Assembly: GCA_032718475.1 (NCBI GenBank)
Contig: JAUCBJ010000630.1
Location: 1 to 64,000, forward strand
Direction of reading: 5' to 3'
Source of the DNA: Nemertoderma westbladi
Taxonomy: Eukaryota; Xenacoelomorpha; Nemertodermatida; Nemertodermatidae
Length of the DNA stretch: 64,000 bases
This document shows, in pieces, positions 55,611 through 64,000 of the stretch. The notes under the pieces were generated by a model, which ran no database searches, was not told where the DNA came from, and was given only the letters and a program-made list of their open reading frames with translations. The first letter of the stretch is position 1, and the number at the start of each line of letters is the position of its first letter. The position numbers and the translations under genes are program-made.

Positions 55611-55739
55611 GGTTATGAAGCATCGCAGGGAGCAAGAATTACCATCTAATTACGTCACTAGTGACGCCGCGCAACATTCACAGCAACCAGCAGATGTGAA
55701 CGAAGGGAGTTGGGATACCGAGCAAGATGCTATTGTTAG
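55611..55739 (+). CDS. CNBD2: CNBD2-like exon (N-terminal)
   Basis: Enters with one base after ...CTGAATAG and has an ATG at 55615 that could be the start if this is the first coding exon. Reads MKHRREQELPSNYVTSD then NEGSWDTEQDAIV and ends AG|GTACAG with two bases left over. The next exon supplies the third base. The entry phase also fits the donor at 32362. Confidence 0.65.
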
Positions 55740-58084
55740 GTACAGTTCCCCCTCTGCTAACAAACAAACTGCACCAAAACAACGAGGGTTTTACATCTAA
55801 CTGCCCAGCGCGGATTAACACACGCACCCATTTTGGACATTAACACCCTAACAACATGCACCCATTGTGCAATTAACACCCAACATGCACCCATTGTGCA
55901 ATTAACACCCAACATAAACCCATTTTTGCAGATTAACACCTAACACGCACCCGCAATAAAAGCAGATTGATACCCCAAATACGCACACCCAATCCTTTGT
56001 GTCAATTATTTTACCGCACTGACTCACAAGTACTACACCATAGTGTGCTTACACCTATAGCAGTATTGCACGTGTTGTGTGCATACCAGCACTAATTTTA
56101 TTACACTAGTGTGCTACACCCTCCAGGTCTATTACACCAGTGAGAGTTTATAAACCAAGCTTGTTTACTTTGGAAGTAGTTTAATGAAGATGAAAGTGAA
56201 AGTTTTTTAAATTTATTTTCGCTATCTCTTGTTATTGTATACGCTGTTTCCTGTCGTTTACTTTCATTTTCTCCACCAGTTTCGCGTTGTTTTTTAGACT
56301 TAAGGATAAGTTGGGGGTTGAGTTGACTGTGCAAAATGTTGAGTTCAATAAGCCCCCGTCCACAATGTCTATACGCGTGTTAATGAAGATGGCTGCGTGG
56401 AAGATAAAATCGAAGAACGCCCGAACCAAACATCTGAAACCTGTTTGTGAAGAAAATAAGGTTTGTTTATATAGGATTTGAATTTTCCCCTGTCTATTGA
56501 AGTGAACAGGAAAAAAAAACACTGTTAAGTAATGAATACTTTTTATTATTTTGTATTAAATGTATTTTCATTGATTATACTTCTGGATAAGGTATTTTTG
56601 TAGAAAGGATTATAATTAAAAATGGAGATTAGGAGTGTTAATTCTTGTTTGATTTAATGTTAACATAACAGTTTCCAAAAATATCTGGTGCTAAGTACGT
56701 TGGTTTCGAATTACAGGTATGTCCTTTCGATATAAAATAAACGATAGGAATATGCAGCAACAGAATACAATTAACTATCATTAGATTAGTCAAGGTATAA
56801 CATTTTTTTTATTTTTAAATTCTTTTTAGATAATAATAGATAATTCAGGCACTTGCAAATTATTTATTCAAAAATGTGGCTATTTTGTTTCAAAGTGGAA
56901 TGTTTTTTTTACTGAATTAAGATGTCTACGAGTTTAAAATATTTAAAAGCAATAATAACATTTATTAATTTTTTTTATTTGTTATTAAATAGATATTTAT
57001 TAAATTATTCCAACGCAAATTATAAATTCAACTTACAAATAATAATTTATTTTGAACTGTTGATTAGTTGTCAGGAATGGCTAAGTTCAGGAAGACCTGT
57101 AGACTGGTAATCGTGGCCCACGAGGTCATGCGAACCATTACAGAATTGTCGCTCGCTTCCACGCCAATGTCCGCCACTGAAGTACAATGGCACGCGCTAC
57201 ACACCAGTAACAACGCACGTAAACTCTTATTCCGAAAGGATTACTTCTGTGCTTCCGAGGTAAGTTCAATCTTCTGTGTAATCTCTTATTCACTCCATGA
57301 GGCAGACAAATCACAAGATTATGCACTATGGCTGGTACTCACGGCGAAAAACAATGTCCTGCAAAGCGGCGGCGGCTCTGCTAAATTGTCAACCTAGGGG
57401 AGACAAATATGAGACACCTCCAATTTATTTATTCACATTTACTTCGGAAATCCAATTCTCCTCCGTATTATAAAGTCGTACAGTAGAGTTTTCTTTATTT
57501 ATTTCCACATTTAGGACGTCCGCGTGCCCCCATGGGCCAAATCCATTATGTCGCAGGAACCGCAACAGAGGACCAACGCAGACATTAAAAAACTACACGC
57601 CCTCTTGCGTGGTCATCGCGCATTCGATAAATTCTCCTACCCCGTGCAGGCCGCCATGTGTAGGTCGTTTACATACGATTGGTAAGTTAACAGTAAAACT
57701 AAAGGCGGGAAAATCAAACTACAATTAGGGTCTAGTTATAGCTGTACAGATGGCAGATTTCCAATTTTCTGGTGCTGCTTCAGCCAGCCAATGTGGCCGA
57801 TTTTGATAATATTATAAAATTATTTTACTGTAATTTTAATTCCTAGGTTTAGATTATTTTTTGGGTTTGAAAAGCCCCGCGGCAATGTAACCTGCTCCTT
57901 TCCTTAAATTGTGTTTAATGCAATTAAATATTTCAACCAAAGCAGTTCCCTTTTCTTAATTGTTATACAGATTAATAATGATATGCTTTATAATTATTAT
58001 TCCCCTCAAAAAGAGATCTAATAAGCTACTTTAGGTATATTTATTTTACTTTAGGGGCCGTGCACTAATGATGAATTTTGTAAC

Positions 58085-58123
<39 letters not shown>

Positions 58124-61100
58124 ACCCCTGAACGTCACGTCACAAAAAATACCCACTATAGTTAATAAAAAATGTTAAATTTAAAATAATTATGTTATTA
58201 AAACTAAATGTAAATACTTCATTAATTCAGCTGTGCACAATGACTAAACAAGGAAGACACCCCGCATTATCACTCTCATATGGTAATGATATATTTTATT
58301 GTAATAAGTATTTGTAAAAGTATTTTATTTCTTCACCAAAGTGCTATTGCGACGTCACAAGTATTAGTATAGCTTTATTTCACTATTTTACTTTATATGA
58401 TGATGATCCTGTATTTTACTTTATAAGATCCACTATTTTACTTTATATAACCCACTATTTTACTTTATAGGATTCACTCTTTTACTTTATACGAGCCACA
58501 AATTAACTTTATATGATCCACTATTTCATTTTATGTGATCGACTATTTTACTTTATATGATCCTCTATTTTACTTTATATGATCCTCTATTTTACTTTGT
58601 AGGATCCTTTATTTTACTTTATAGGATCCATGCTAAGCGTCTGATACTACGGAAGGGCCACCGAGGCGAGAACTTTTACTTTATTTTCTCCGGGACAGTT
58701 TTTGTCAACATCGAGGACGTCAATCCGGCGACCAACCAGAAGATATGGAGCACAGCTGCGGTGCTGGGGAAAGGGGACTCCTTTGGGGTAGGTTGGAGCA
58801 CAGCTGCGGTGTGGGAAAGGGGATTCCTTTGGGGTAGGTTGGAGCACAGCTGCGGTGGTGGGTAAAGGGGATTCCTTTGGGGTAGGTTGGAGCACAGCTG
58901 CGGTGGTGGGGAAAGGGGATTCCTTTGGGGTAGGTTGGAGCACAGCTGCGGTGGTGGGTAAAGGGGATTCCTTTGGGGTAGGTTGGAGCACAGCTGCGGT
59001 GTGGGAAAGGGGATTCCTTTGGGGTAGGTTGGAGCACAGCTGGGGTAAAGGGGATTCCTTTGGGGTAGGTTGGAGCACAGCTGCGGTGCTGGGTAAAGGG
59101 GATTCCTTTGGGGTAGGTTGGAGCACAGCTGCGGTGGTGGGTAAAGGGGATTCCTTTGGGGTAGGTTGGAGCACAGCTGCGGTGGTGGGGAAAGGGGATT
59201 CCTTTGGGGTAGGTTGGAGCACAGCTGCGGTGGTGGGTAAAGGGGATTCCTTTGGGGTAGGTTGGAGCACAGCTGCGGTGCTGGGTAAAGGGGATTCCTT
59301 TGGGGTAGGTTGGAGCACAGCTGCGGGTAAAGGGGATTCCTTTGGGGTAGGTTGGAGCACAGCTGGGGAAAGGGGATTCCTTTGGGGTAGGTTGGAGTAC
59401 AGCTGCGGTGCTGGGTAAAGGGGATTCCTTTGGGGTAGGTTGGAGCACAGCTGCGGTGGTGGGGAAAGGGGATTCCTTTGGGGTAGGTTGGAGCACAGCT
59501 GCGGTGGTGGGGAAAGGGGATTCCTTTGGGGTAGGTTGGAGCACAGCTGCGGTGGTGGGTAAAGGGGATTCCTTTGGGGTAGGTTGGAGCACAGCTGGGT
59601 AAAGGGGATTCCTTTGGGGTAGGTTGGAGCACAGCTGGGGAAAGGGGATTCCTTTGGGGTAGGTTGGAGCACAGCTGCGGTGCTGGGGAAAGGGGATTCC
59701 TTTGGGGTAGGTTGGAGCACAGCTGGGTAAAGGGGATTCCTTTGGGGTAGGTTGGAGCACAGCTGGGGAAAGGGGATTCCTTTGGGGTAGGTTGGAGTAC
59801 AGCTGCGGTGCTGGGTAAAGGGGATTCCTTTGGGGTAGGTTGGAGCACAGCTGCGGTGGTGGGGAAAGGGGATTCCTTTGGGGTAGGTTGGAGCACAGCT
59901 GCGGTGGTGGGGAAAGGGGATTCCTTTGGGGTAGGTTGGAGCACAGCTGCGGTGGTGGGTAAAGGGGATTCCTTTGGGGTAGGTTGGAGCACAGCTGCGG
60001 TGCTGGGTAAAGGGGATTTCTTTGGGGTAAGTTGGAGCACAGCTGCGGTGGTGGGGAAAGGGGATTCCTTTGGGGTAGGTTGGAGTACAGCTGCGGTGCT
60101 GGGTAAAGGGGATTCCTTTAGGGTAGGTTGGAGCACAGCTACGGTGGTGGGGAAAGGGGATTCCTTTGGGGTAGGTTGGAGCACAGCTGGGGGAAAGGGG
60201 ATTCCTTTGGGGTAGGTTGGAGCACAGCTGCGGTGCTGGGTAAAGGGGATTCCTTTGGGGTAGGTTGGAGCACAGCTGCGGTGCTGGGTAAAGGGGATTC
60301 CTTTGGGGTAGGTTGGAGCACAGCTGCGGTGCTGGGTAAAGGGGATTCCTTTGGGGTAGGTGATGTGTCAATTTAAAAATTTTTTTCAATACTGTTTACG
60401 TCCTTGATAAAGTCCGTATATCTCCCTGAAACTTATAGTTATTTCTCCATATAACATCCATTTATTTCCCTATAGGAACTAGCATTATTACGCGATATAA
60501 CTCGAACCGCCAACATCTCCTGTCGGGAATCCTGCGAGCTGCTGTGTGTTGAGAAACACGTGTTCGCGACTATATGTCCCGAGTTATTCGATAAGGAGCT
60601 CAGTGATAAAGTTACATTCATTAAGTTAGTATTTATTGGGACGGGGGGGGGGGGGGGGGGTAGTGATTAATGACTAATTAGTGACTCATTCTTTGTACCA
60701 AATATTTTTGATTGAAATCTACAAATTTGTTTTAATAAAAAAATTCCGTCACTGAAATTTTCAATTGATCTATTTATCTGATCTGATATAGGCTTATTTC
60801 CATTTCTATCGAACAGTAGATATTTTATCATGCGAATAATAATTAGCATTATTTTAACTATTATTAATTATTAATAATTATTGAAATTAAAAGGCCAGGG
60901 AGGGCTATTTTTTTTATATTGATTATTTTGCAGTATTGCCCCATATTGCCTTATGAAATGTGCCCGTTGTCCAATATGTATAAATCCACCGCGGCCTAGA
61001 CCGGTTAAAAATAATCAAATAAAGTAATTATACAATTAGAATAAAGTTTGGTTAAATTTTATAGTGAGCCTCTTGTGGTTTTCTGTCACATGCAGACTGA

Positions 61101-63065
61101 TTAAAAAGAGGAACTATATTAAGAAATTACTGTGAAATACTTTCAATTGACATTATTAGATAGTTATTTATTGAAACGTTTTTCTCCCTAGACAATTGCC
61201 TTTATTTTCGAATGATTGGACTGACGAAGACTTGGAGACAATATGTTTTGATGCTCAGCTTCAGGAAGTTAGTAACCCCAAGTATAGTGAGATAAATAAT
61301 CATTATTATCCCCATTTTTTATTATCATCTGTTGGTTGAGACAATACAATATTAGAGAGAATCTAACTGTACATTATGCCACCAAGCGGAATACGTTGGT
61401 ATGGCCTCTGGTGTATTCGATTGGTGTAGTGGTTGCATTGAATTCACATCTCCTGTAGGTCGTGGGTTCGATCCTCACATGGGCCAGGGCAGTTTTCGTT
61501 TCGGCACGAATGCTTTAAAGGGACCAGCCAGGGCGCATCTCTGCCTTGCATCCTTAAGTGGTAGCTAAATGAGTACTAGAGTTTCCTCTGGGGAGTAAAG
61601 TTCTGGGGGGACCGCACTGGAAATAAGTCGTCAGACTTTGTGCGTAATCCCTGGCCTAGCGGCCGAAGAAAATTTACTTTACTTTTACTTTACTTTGTCT
61701 AAAACATATAACGCAATTGAGCAAAAATATGCAATAAAGTGTTTCACAATTATGGATCATTGCAAAAACCCAGTTCTACCCTGCGGTATATGATGAGCGG
61801 CATCAATCACCCACCCCCCCCTCCCCCCCCCCCCCCCTAACTACAATCGTCCCCAATATTACATCATTTAGAAACATCTTGAGGCCATTAGTGAGAAGTT
61901 TGTACTGATATGGAGGATAGGTTTGGCGGCAAGATTGAACATTCAACTGAAATAATTAAATTTCCATAATTTTCGAAGTTTGCTGGATATATAATCTAAT
62001 GCTAATTATGTAAAGTAACAATTAATTTAATGTACATTGTTTCTTTCATGTTTGATAAAGCTACTTAAGTTTTAACTAATTGTTTTAAATACTACCTTTA
62101 AATATTATTTATTCCAAAATTGTAACATTACTCAACGCCGTTAGTATTAACAGCGAGTTGTTATTTAGCACTTTACAACTTTAGAGGACATTACAGCATT
62201 GTATTGGCCTGTACATTTAGTATTGTATTTGGTGTTATTGTTTACGTGGTAACCCATGACGGCGTTAAGTAATGTCCACTAAGGGGACATTACTTAACGC
62301 CGTCATTGGATACCACGTAAACAATAGGTGGAAATTTGCCTGACAGCCAGATAGGCCTACTGCATTACCTACCGGTAGGCGGGGTATAGCTAATAATAAC
62401 CAGTAGCTATAATTATTAACATGGCTCCAAACGCCACCATAAATATAAGCTAACTTATTTATAACATAATTTATGTCATTTTTACATTTATTTATACAGC
62501 AACTAATATAATTTGTGCAGTTTCTATCACTTATAATATATATGTACAATCATTTCGTAATGTTTAAATGTTGGAATAAAAACTACATACATACTTGTAT
62601 GCAAAGTGCTTTACAGTGTTCTGATCCTCGTGGCTTTATTTTCACTCACTCACTAACGGTCGTTCGTGTAATAAAGCAAAGCCACTCGGATCTTCACACT
62701 GTAAAGTGCTACTTTATACACACAAGTATGTATAAATAATTATTACAGGAAAAGATGCATGAAATTATTATTATATATTAAACAATTTCAGTGCGATATC
62801 GTACAATTCGCCCAGACTCATACTATTTTGTGTGTATCAAGAAAAAATAATAGGAAATTTATATTTTAGAGCAATGTCAACAAAATAGTTGTTATTGATT
62901 CTTCAACAGAAGATTCGATGTGTTTGTGCGCCGAGGGTAAATTTATTATTATAAAGATTCTCGTTTTACCGGTCAATGCGATGATCCGAAATGATGCTGA
63001 GTTGGAGGCGGATCTATTGGAACAGAGTCGGGATCTCGAGGCGTTATTGTTCGATATGGGACAAG
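55611..63065 (+). CDS. CNBD2: CNBD2-like cyclic-nucleotide-binding domain protein (gene span, 3' incomplete)
   Basis: Nine exons on the plus strand join in phase: 55611-55739, 56298-56460, 56672-56716, 57068-57259, 57515-57681, 58625-58787, 60476-60624, 61192-61267 and 62870-63065, all with GT-AG borders (exons are numbered below so that 58625 is exon 5). The product resembles cyclic nucleotide-binding domain-containing protein 2, linked to sperm function in mammals. A FRKTCRLVIVAHEVMR segment precedes a first cNMP-binding fold (LILRKGHRGENFYFIFSGTV). Its phosphate-binding cassette keeps the Glu and Arg of F-G-E-L-A-L-L and R-T-A. A second, partial domain starts in the last exon. The gene runs off the window. 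Three splice sites lie in tandem arrays. Confidence 0.82.
55795..55975. repeat. Intronic 30-bp tandem repeat
   Basis: About five units of ATTAACACCCAACATGCACC plus CATTGTGCA, the outer ones diverged. It lies 55 bp inside the intron and does not include the donor. Confidence 0.8.
56298..56460 (+). CDS. CNBD2: CNBD2-like exon
   Basis: Acceptor GTTGTTTTTTAG, donor AATAAG|GTTTGT. 163 bp: one base completes the split codon and 54 codons follow. Reads LKDKLGVELTVQNVEFNKPP and RVLMKMAAWKIKSKNARTKH. Basic, no separate domain. Confidence 0.75.
56672..56716 (+). CDS. CNBD2: CNBD2-like micro-exon
   Basis: 45 bp, phase 0 at both ends, between AACATAACAG and ACAG|GTATGT. Reads FPKISGAKYVGFELQ. It keeps the frame between its neighbours. 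Since skipping it would also keep the frame, it may be optional. Confidence 0.5.
57068..57259 (+). CDS. CNBD2: CNBD2-like exon, FRKTCRLV segment
   Basis: Acceptor GTTGATTAG, donor TCCGAG|GTAAGT, 64 whole codons. Reads AKFRKTCRLVIVAHEVMRTI, EVQWHALHTSN and RKLLFRKDYFCASE. The F-R-K-x-C-R-L segment is characteristic of CNBD2-type proteins ahead of the first cNMP domain. A nearer AG at 57072 would put a stop in frame, so 57068 is preferred. Confidence 0.85.
57278..57400 (-). repeat. LINE 3' fragment in the intron, antisense
   Basis: Matches the reverse complement of 33085-33195: CACTCCATGAGG, AAGATTATGCACT, GGCTGGTACTCACGGCG and AATGTCCTGCAAAGC correspond to the RMRFGGHC-RREDQP part of the LINE C-terminus. 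It begins only about 18 bp after the donor. Confidence 0.8.
57515..57681 (+). CDS. CNBD2: CNBD2-like exon, start of first cNMP-binding domain
   Basis: Acceptor TTCCACATTTAG, donor GATTG|GTAAGT. Reads DVRVPPWAKSIMSQEPQQRT, then IKKLHALLRGHRAFDKFSY and PVQAAMCRSFTYDW. The helix-then-F-x-x-Y pattern is the usual entry to a cNMP-binding fold. Two bases are carried into the next exon. Confidence 0.88.
58375..58624. repeat. 22-bp tandem array ending at the exon 5 acceptor
   Basis: About eleven units of CACTATTTTACTTTATATGA plus TC, with variants (ATAGGATCC, GTAGGATCC, ATAGGATTC). The last unit provides the actual acceptor, TTTTACTTTATAG|GATCC, and its GATCC is the first exonic sequence. Earlier units at about 58470 and 58602 also contain TATAG|GAT or TGTAG|GAT and could act as acceptors. 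Confidence 0.92.
58625..58787 (+). CDS. CNBD2: CNBD2-like exon 5, cNMP-binding beta strands
   Basis: Acceptor TTTACTTTATAG, donor TTTGGG|GTAGGT. One base completes Trp, then LILRKGHRGENFYFIFSGTV and DVNPATNQKIW lead to VLGKGDSFG. The exon stops inside the phosphate-binding cassette; the next exon resumes with ELALL. Using the first GTAGGT gives exact phase 0. The last 41 bases of the exon are the first unit of the 48-bp array, so alternative donors downstream are abundant. Confidence 0.9.
58747..60366. repeat. 48-bp minisatellite made of exon 5 end plus splice donor
   Basis: About 35 units. Each reads TGGAGCACAGCTGCGGTG, then GTGGGGAAAGGGGATTCC, then TTTGGGGTAGGT: the last 13-14 codons of exon 5 plus the GTAGGT donor. 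The first unit has GACTCC, all others GATTCC, which suggests that the coding unit is the ancestor and the others were homogenised later. Several units are shortened (about 36 or 46 bp). The array ends at the last GTAGGT, followed by unique intron sequence. Long ORFs on both strands are artefacts of the repeat. Confidence 0.97.
60476..60624 (+). CDS. CNBD2: CNBD2-like exon 6, phosphate-binding cassette
   Basis: Acceptor TTTCCCTATAG, donor ATTAA|GTTAGT. Reads ELALLRDITRTANISCRE then CELLCVEKHVFATICPELF. The Glu at the start and the Arg of R-T-A are the residues that contact the cyclic phosphate and ribose in cNMP-binding domains, so ligand binding remains possible. Two bases are carried over. 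Confidence 0.9.
60645..61190. other. CNBD2-like intron with poly(G)
   Basis: A poly(G) tract lies at about 60644-60660. The rest is AT-rich with no repeat or exon recognised. Confidence 0.5.
61192..61267 (+). CDS. CNBD2: CNBD2-like exon 7-8 linker
   Basis: Acceptor TTTCTCCCTAG, donor CAGGAA|GTTAGT. 76 bp reading QLPLFSNDWTDEDLETICFD then AQLQE, the linker from the first to the second cNMP-binding domain. One base completes the split Lys codon; it ends in phase 0. Confidence 0.8.
61405..61690 (+). repeat. tRNA-derived SINE, sense copy
   Basis: A-box-like GATTGGTGTAGTGGTTGC and B box GTGGGTTCGATCCTCAC lie 32 bp apart, followed by GGGCCAGGGCAGTTTTCG, TTGCATCCTTAAGTGG and a tail of TTTACTTTAC. 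The antisense copy at 42478 shares the same order. A SINE of about 280 bp, transcribed if at all by RNA polymerase III. Confidence 0.85.
61806..61838. repeat. Poly(C) tract
   Basis: Interrupted C run of about 30 bases within the CNBD2-like intron. Confidence 0.9.
62236..62326. repeat. Near-perfect 42-bp inverted repeat (hairpin)
   Basis: Arms TATTGTTTACGTGGTAACCC (continuing CATGACGGCGTTAAGTAATG, TCC) and the inverted copy at 62285-62326 differ at three positions; the loop is 7 bases. A related but weaker phrase, ATTACTCAACGCCGTTA, lies at 62127. It could be a very short foldback element. Confidence 0.93.
62588..62732. mobile_element. Short foldback MITE
   Basis: Arms of about 65 bp: TACATACTTGTATGCAAAGT, GCTTTACAGTGTTCTGATCC and GTGGCTTTA on the left, with the inverted forms on the right ending AAGTATGTA. 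The centre is AACGGTCGTTCGTG. No ORF. It lies in a CNBD2-like intron. Confidence 0.8.
62870..63065 (+). CDS. CNBD2: CNBD2-like exon 9, second cNMP-binding domain (partial)
   Basis: Acceptor ATATTTTAG, donor GACAAG|GTGAGA. Reads SNVNKIVVIDSSTEDSMCLC, AEGKFIIIKILVLP and ELEADLLEQSRDLEALLFD. The strand pattern with A-E-G-K is that of a cNMP-binding fold without the glycine-rich turn seen in domain one. One base is carried to an exon outside the window. The final 25 bases form the first unit of the 37-bp array. Confidence 0.8.
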
Positions 63066-64000
63066 GTGAGAGTAGAGGCGTTATTGTTCGATATGGGACA
63101 AGGTGAGAGTAGAGGCGTTATGGTTCTATATGGGACAAGGTGAGAGTAGAGGCGTTATTGTTCGATATGGGACAAGGTGAGAGTAGAGGCCTTATTGTTC
63201 GATATGGGACAAGGTGAGAGTAGAGGCGTTATTGTTCGATATGGGACAAGGTGAGAGTAGAGGCGTTATTGTTCGATATGGGACATGGTGAGAGTAGAGG
63301 CCTTATTGTTCGATATGGGATAAGGTGAGAGTAGAGGCGTTATTGTTCGATATGGGACAAGGTGAGAGTAGAGGCCTTATTGTTCGATATAGGATAAGGT
63401 GAGAGTAGAGGCGTTATTGTTCGATATGGGACAAGGTGAGAGTAGAGGCGTTATTGTTCGATATGGTACAAGGTGAGAGTAGAGGCGTTATTGTTCGATA
63501 TGGGATAAGGTGAGAGTAGAGGCGTTATTGTTCGATATGGGACAAGGTGAGAGTGGGTTCGTTATTGTTCGATATGGGACAAGGTGAGAGTAGAGGCGTT
63601 ATTGTTCGATATGGGACAAGGTGAGAGTAGAGGCGTTATTGTTCGATATGGGACAAGGTGAGAGTGGGTGCGTTATTGTTCTTTGTGGGACAAGGTGAGA
63701 GTAGAGGCGTTATTGTTCGATATGTGACAAGGTGAGAGTAGAGGCCTTATTGTTCGATATGGGACAAGGTGAGAGTAGAGGCGTTATTGTTCGATATGGG
63801 ACAAGGTGAGAGTAGAGGCGTTATTGTTCGATATGGGACAAGGTGAGAGTAGAGGCCTTATTGTTCGATATAGGATAAGGTGAGAGTAGAGGCGTTATTG
63901 TTCGATATGGGACAAGGTGAGAGTAGAGGCGTTATTGTTCGATATGGGACAAGGTGAGAGTAGAGGCGTTATTGTTTGATATGGGACAAGGTGAGAGTAG
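63041..64000. repeat. 37-bp minisatellite made of exon 9 end plus splice donor
   Basis: About 26 units of GCGTTATTGTTCGATATGGG plus ACAAGGTGAGAGTAGAG, running to the right edge and probably beyond. Each unit repeats the last 25 exonic bases and the GTGAGAGT donor. Variants include GCCTTATT, GGATAAGG and GTGGGTGCG. The 37-bp length is not a multiple of three, so use of a later donor would change the frame in two of three cases. Confidence 0.97.

Noticed and set aside
57072..57090. Alternative acceptor TTGTCAG for the CNBD2-like exon at 57068
   Set aside because: With the incoming phase 0 it would read into a TAA after twelve codons; the AG at 57066-57067 keeps the frame.
58647..60389. 580-residue minus-strand ORF rich in Pro, Ser, Gln and Asn, plus two other long ORFs over the same DNA
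   Set aside because: They are by-products of a 48-bp repeat whose length is a multiple of three; the repeat lacks stops in several frames. The plus-strand exon explains the origin of the unit.

Overview
The window is AT-rich, repeat-laden metazoan DNA, most likely from an invertebrate. The evidence is a single-exon SF3B5 gene, a multi-exon CNBD2-like gene with ordinary GT-AG introns, AATAAA signals, a BEL/Pao retrotransposon, CR1-like LINEs, hAT, piggyBac-like and MULE-like elements, tRNA-derived SINEs and many minisatellites. Self-complementary octamers such as TACCGGTA and TAGGCCTA recur throughout. I suspect a marine invertebrate deuterostome, but the sequence alone does not prove it. There is no bacterial operon, CRISPR array or phage.

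Layout. 1-5.8 kb: a non-autonomous hAT element with a perfect 8-bp target duplication (225-1013), a degenerate tRNA-Ser-like sequence, an LTR-like repeat (2751-3918) and AT-rich DNA. 5.8-15.6 kb: a decayed BEL/Pao retrotransposon whose gag is split by a 1.55-kb piggyBac-like element (8137-9689, TTAA duplication). 15.6-17.4 kb: tandem arrays, including a 315-bp unit that carries two CTCF-like core motifs. 18.8-23.6 kb: two copies of a gag-like multi-ORF element that I cannot classify; they meet at a fragment of the same LTR family. 23.6-31 kb: minisatellites, a MULE-like foldback, LINE fragments and satellite DNA. 31.8-32.4 kb: a convincing protein-coding exon with a consensus splice donor. 33-44.1 kb: a CR1-like LINE (ORF1, endonuclease, reverse transcriptase) broken by at least three insertions, including a 1,845-bp hAT element with a perfect 8-bp duplication. 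44.1-53.3 kb: a 3.3-kb inverted-repeat structure holding an antisense BEL gag fragment, GC-rich minisatellite DNA and several foldback MITEs. 53.4 kb: SF3B5. 55.6 kb to the right edge: exons of a CNBD2-like gene.

The host genes are few. SF3B5 is a constitutive spliceosome subunit. The CNBD2-like gene runs through at least nine phase-compatible exons and continues beyond the window. The exon at 31857-32362 ends in the phase that the 55611 exon accepts, so it may be the true first exon; SF3B5 would then lie inside a 23-kb first intron on the same strand.

The most striking signal is in the CNBD2-like gene. Three of its splice sites are embedded in tandem arrays built from the exon edge plus the splice site: a 22-bp array at the acceptor of exon 5, a 48-bp array (about 35 copies) at the donor of exon 5, and a 37-bp array (about 26 copies, running off the window) at the donor of exon 9. 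Each array therefore offers many near-identical splice sites.
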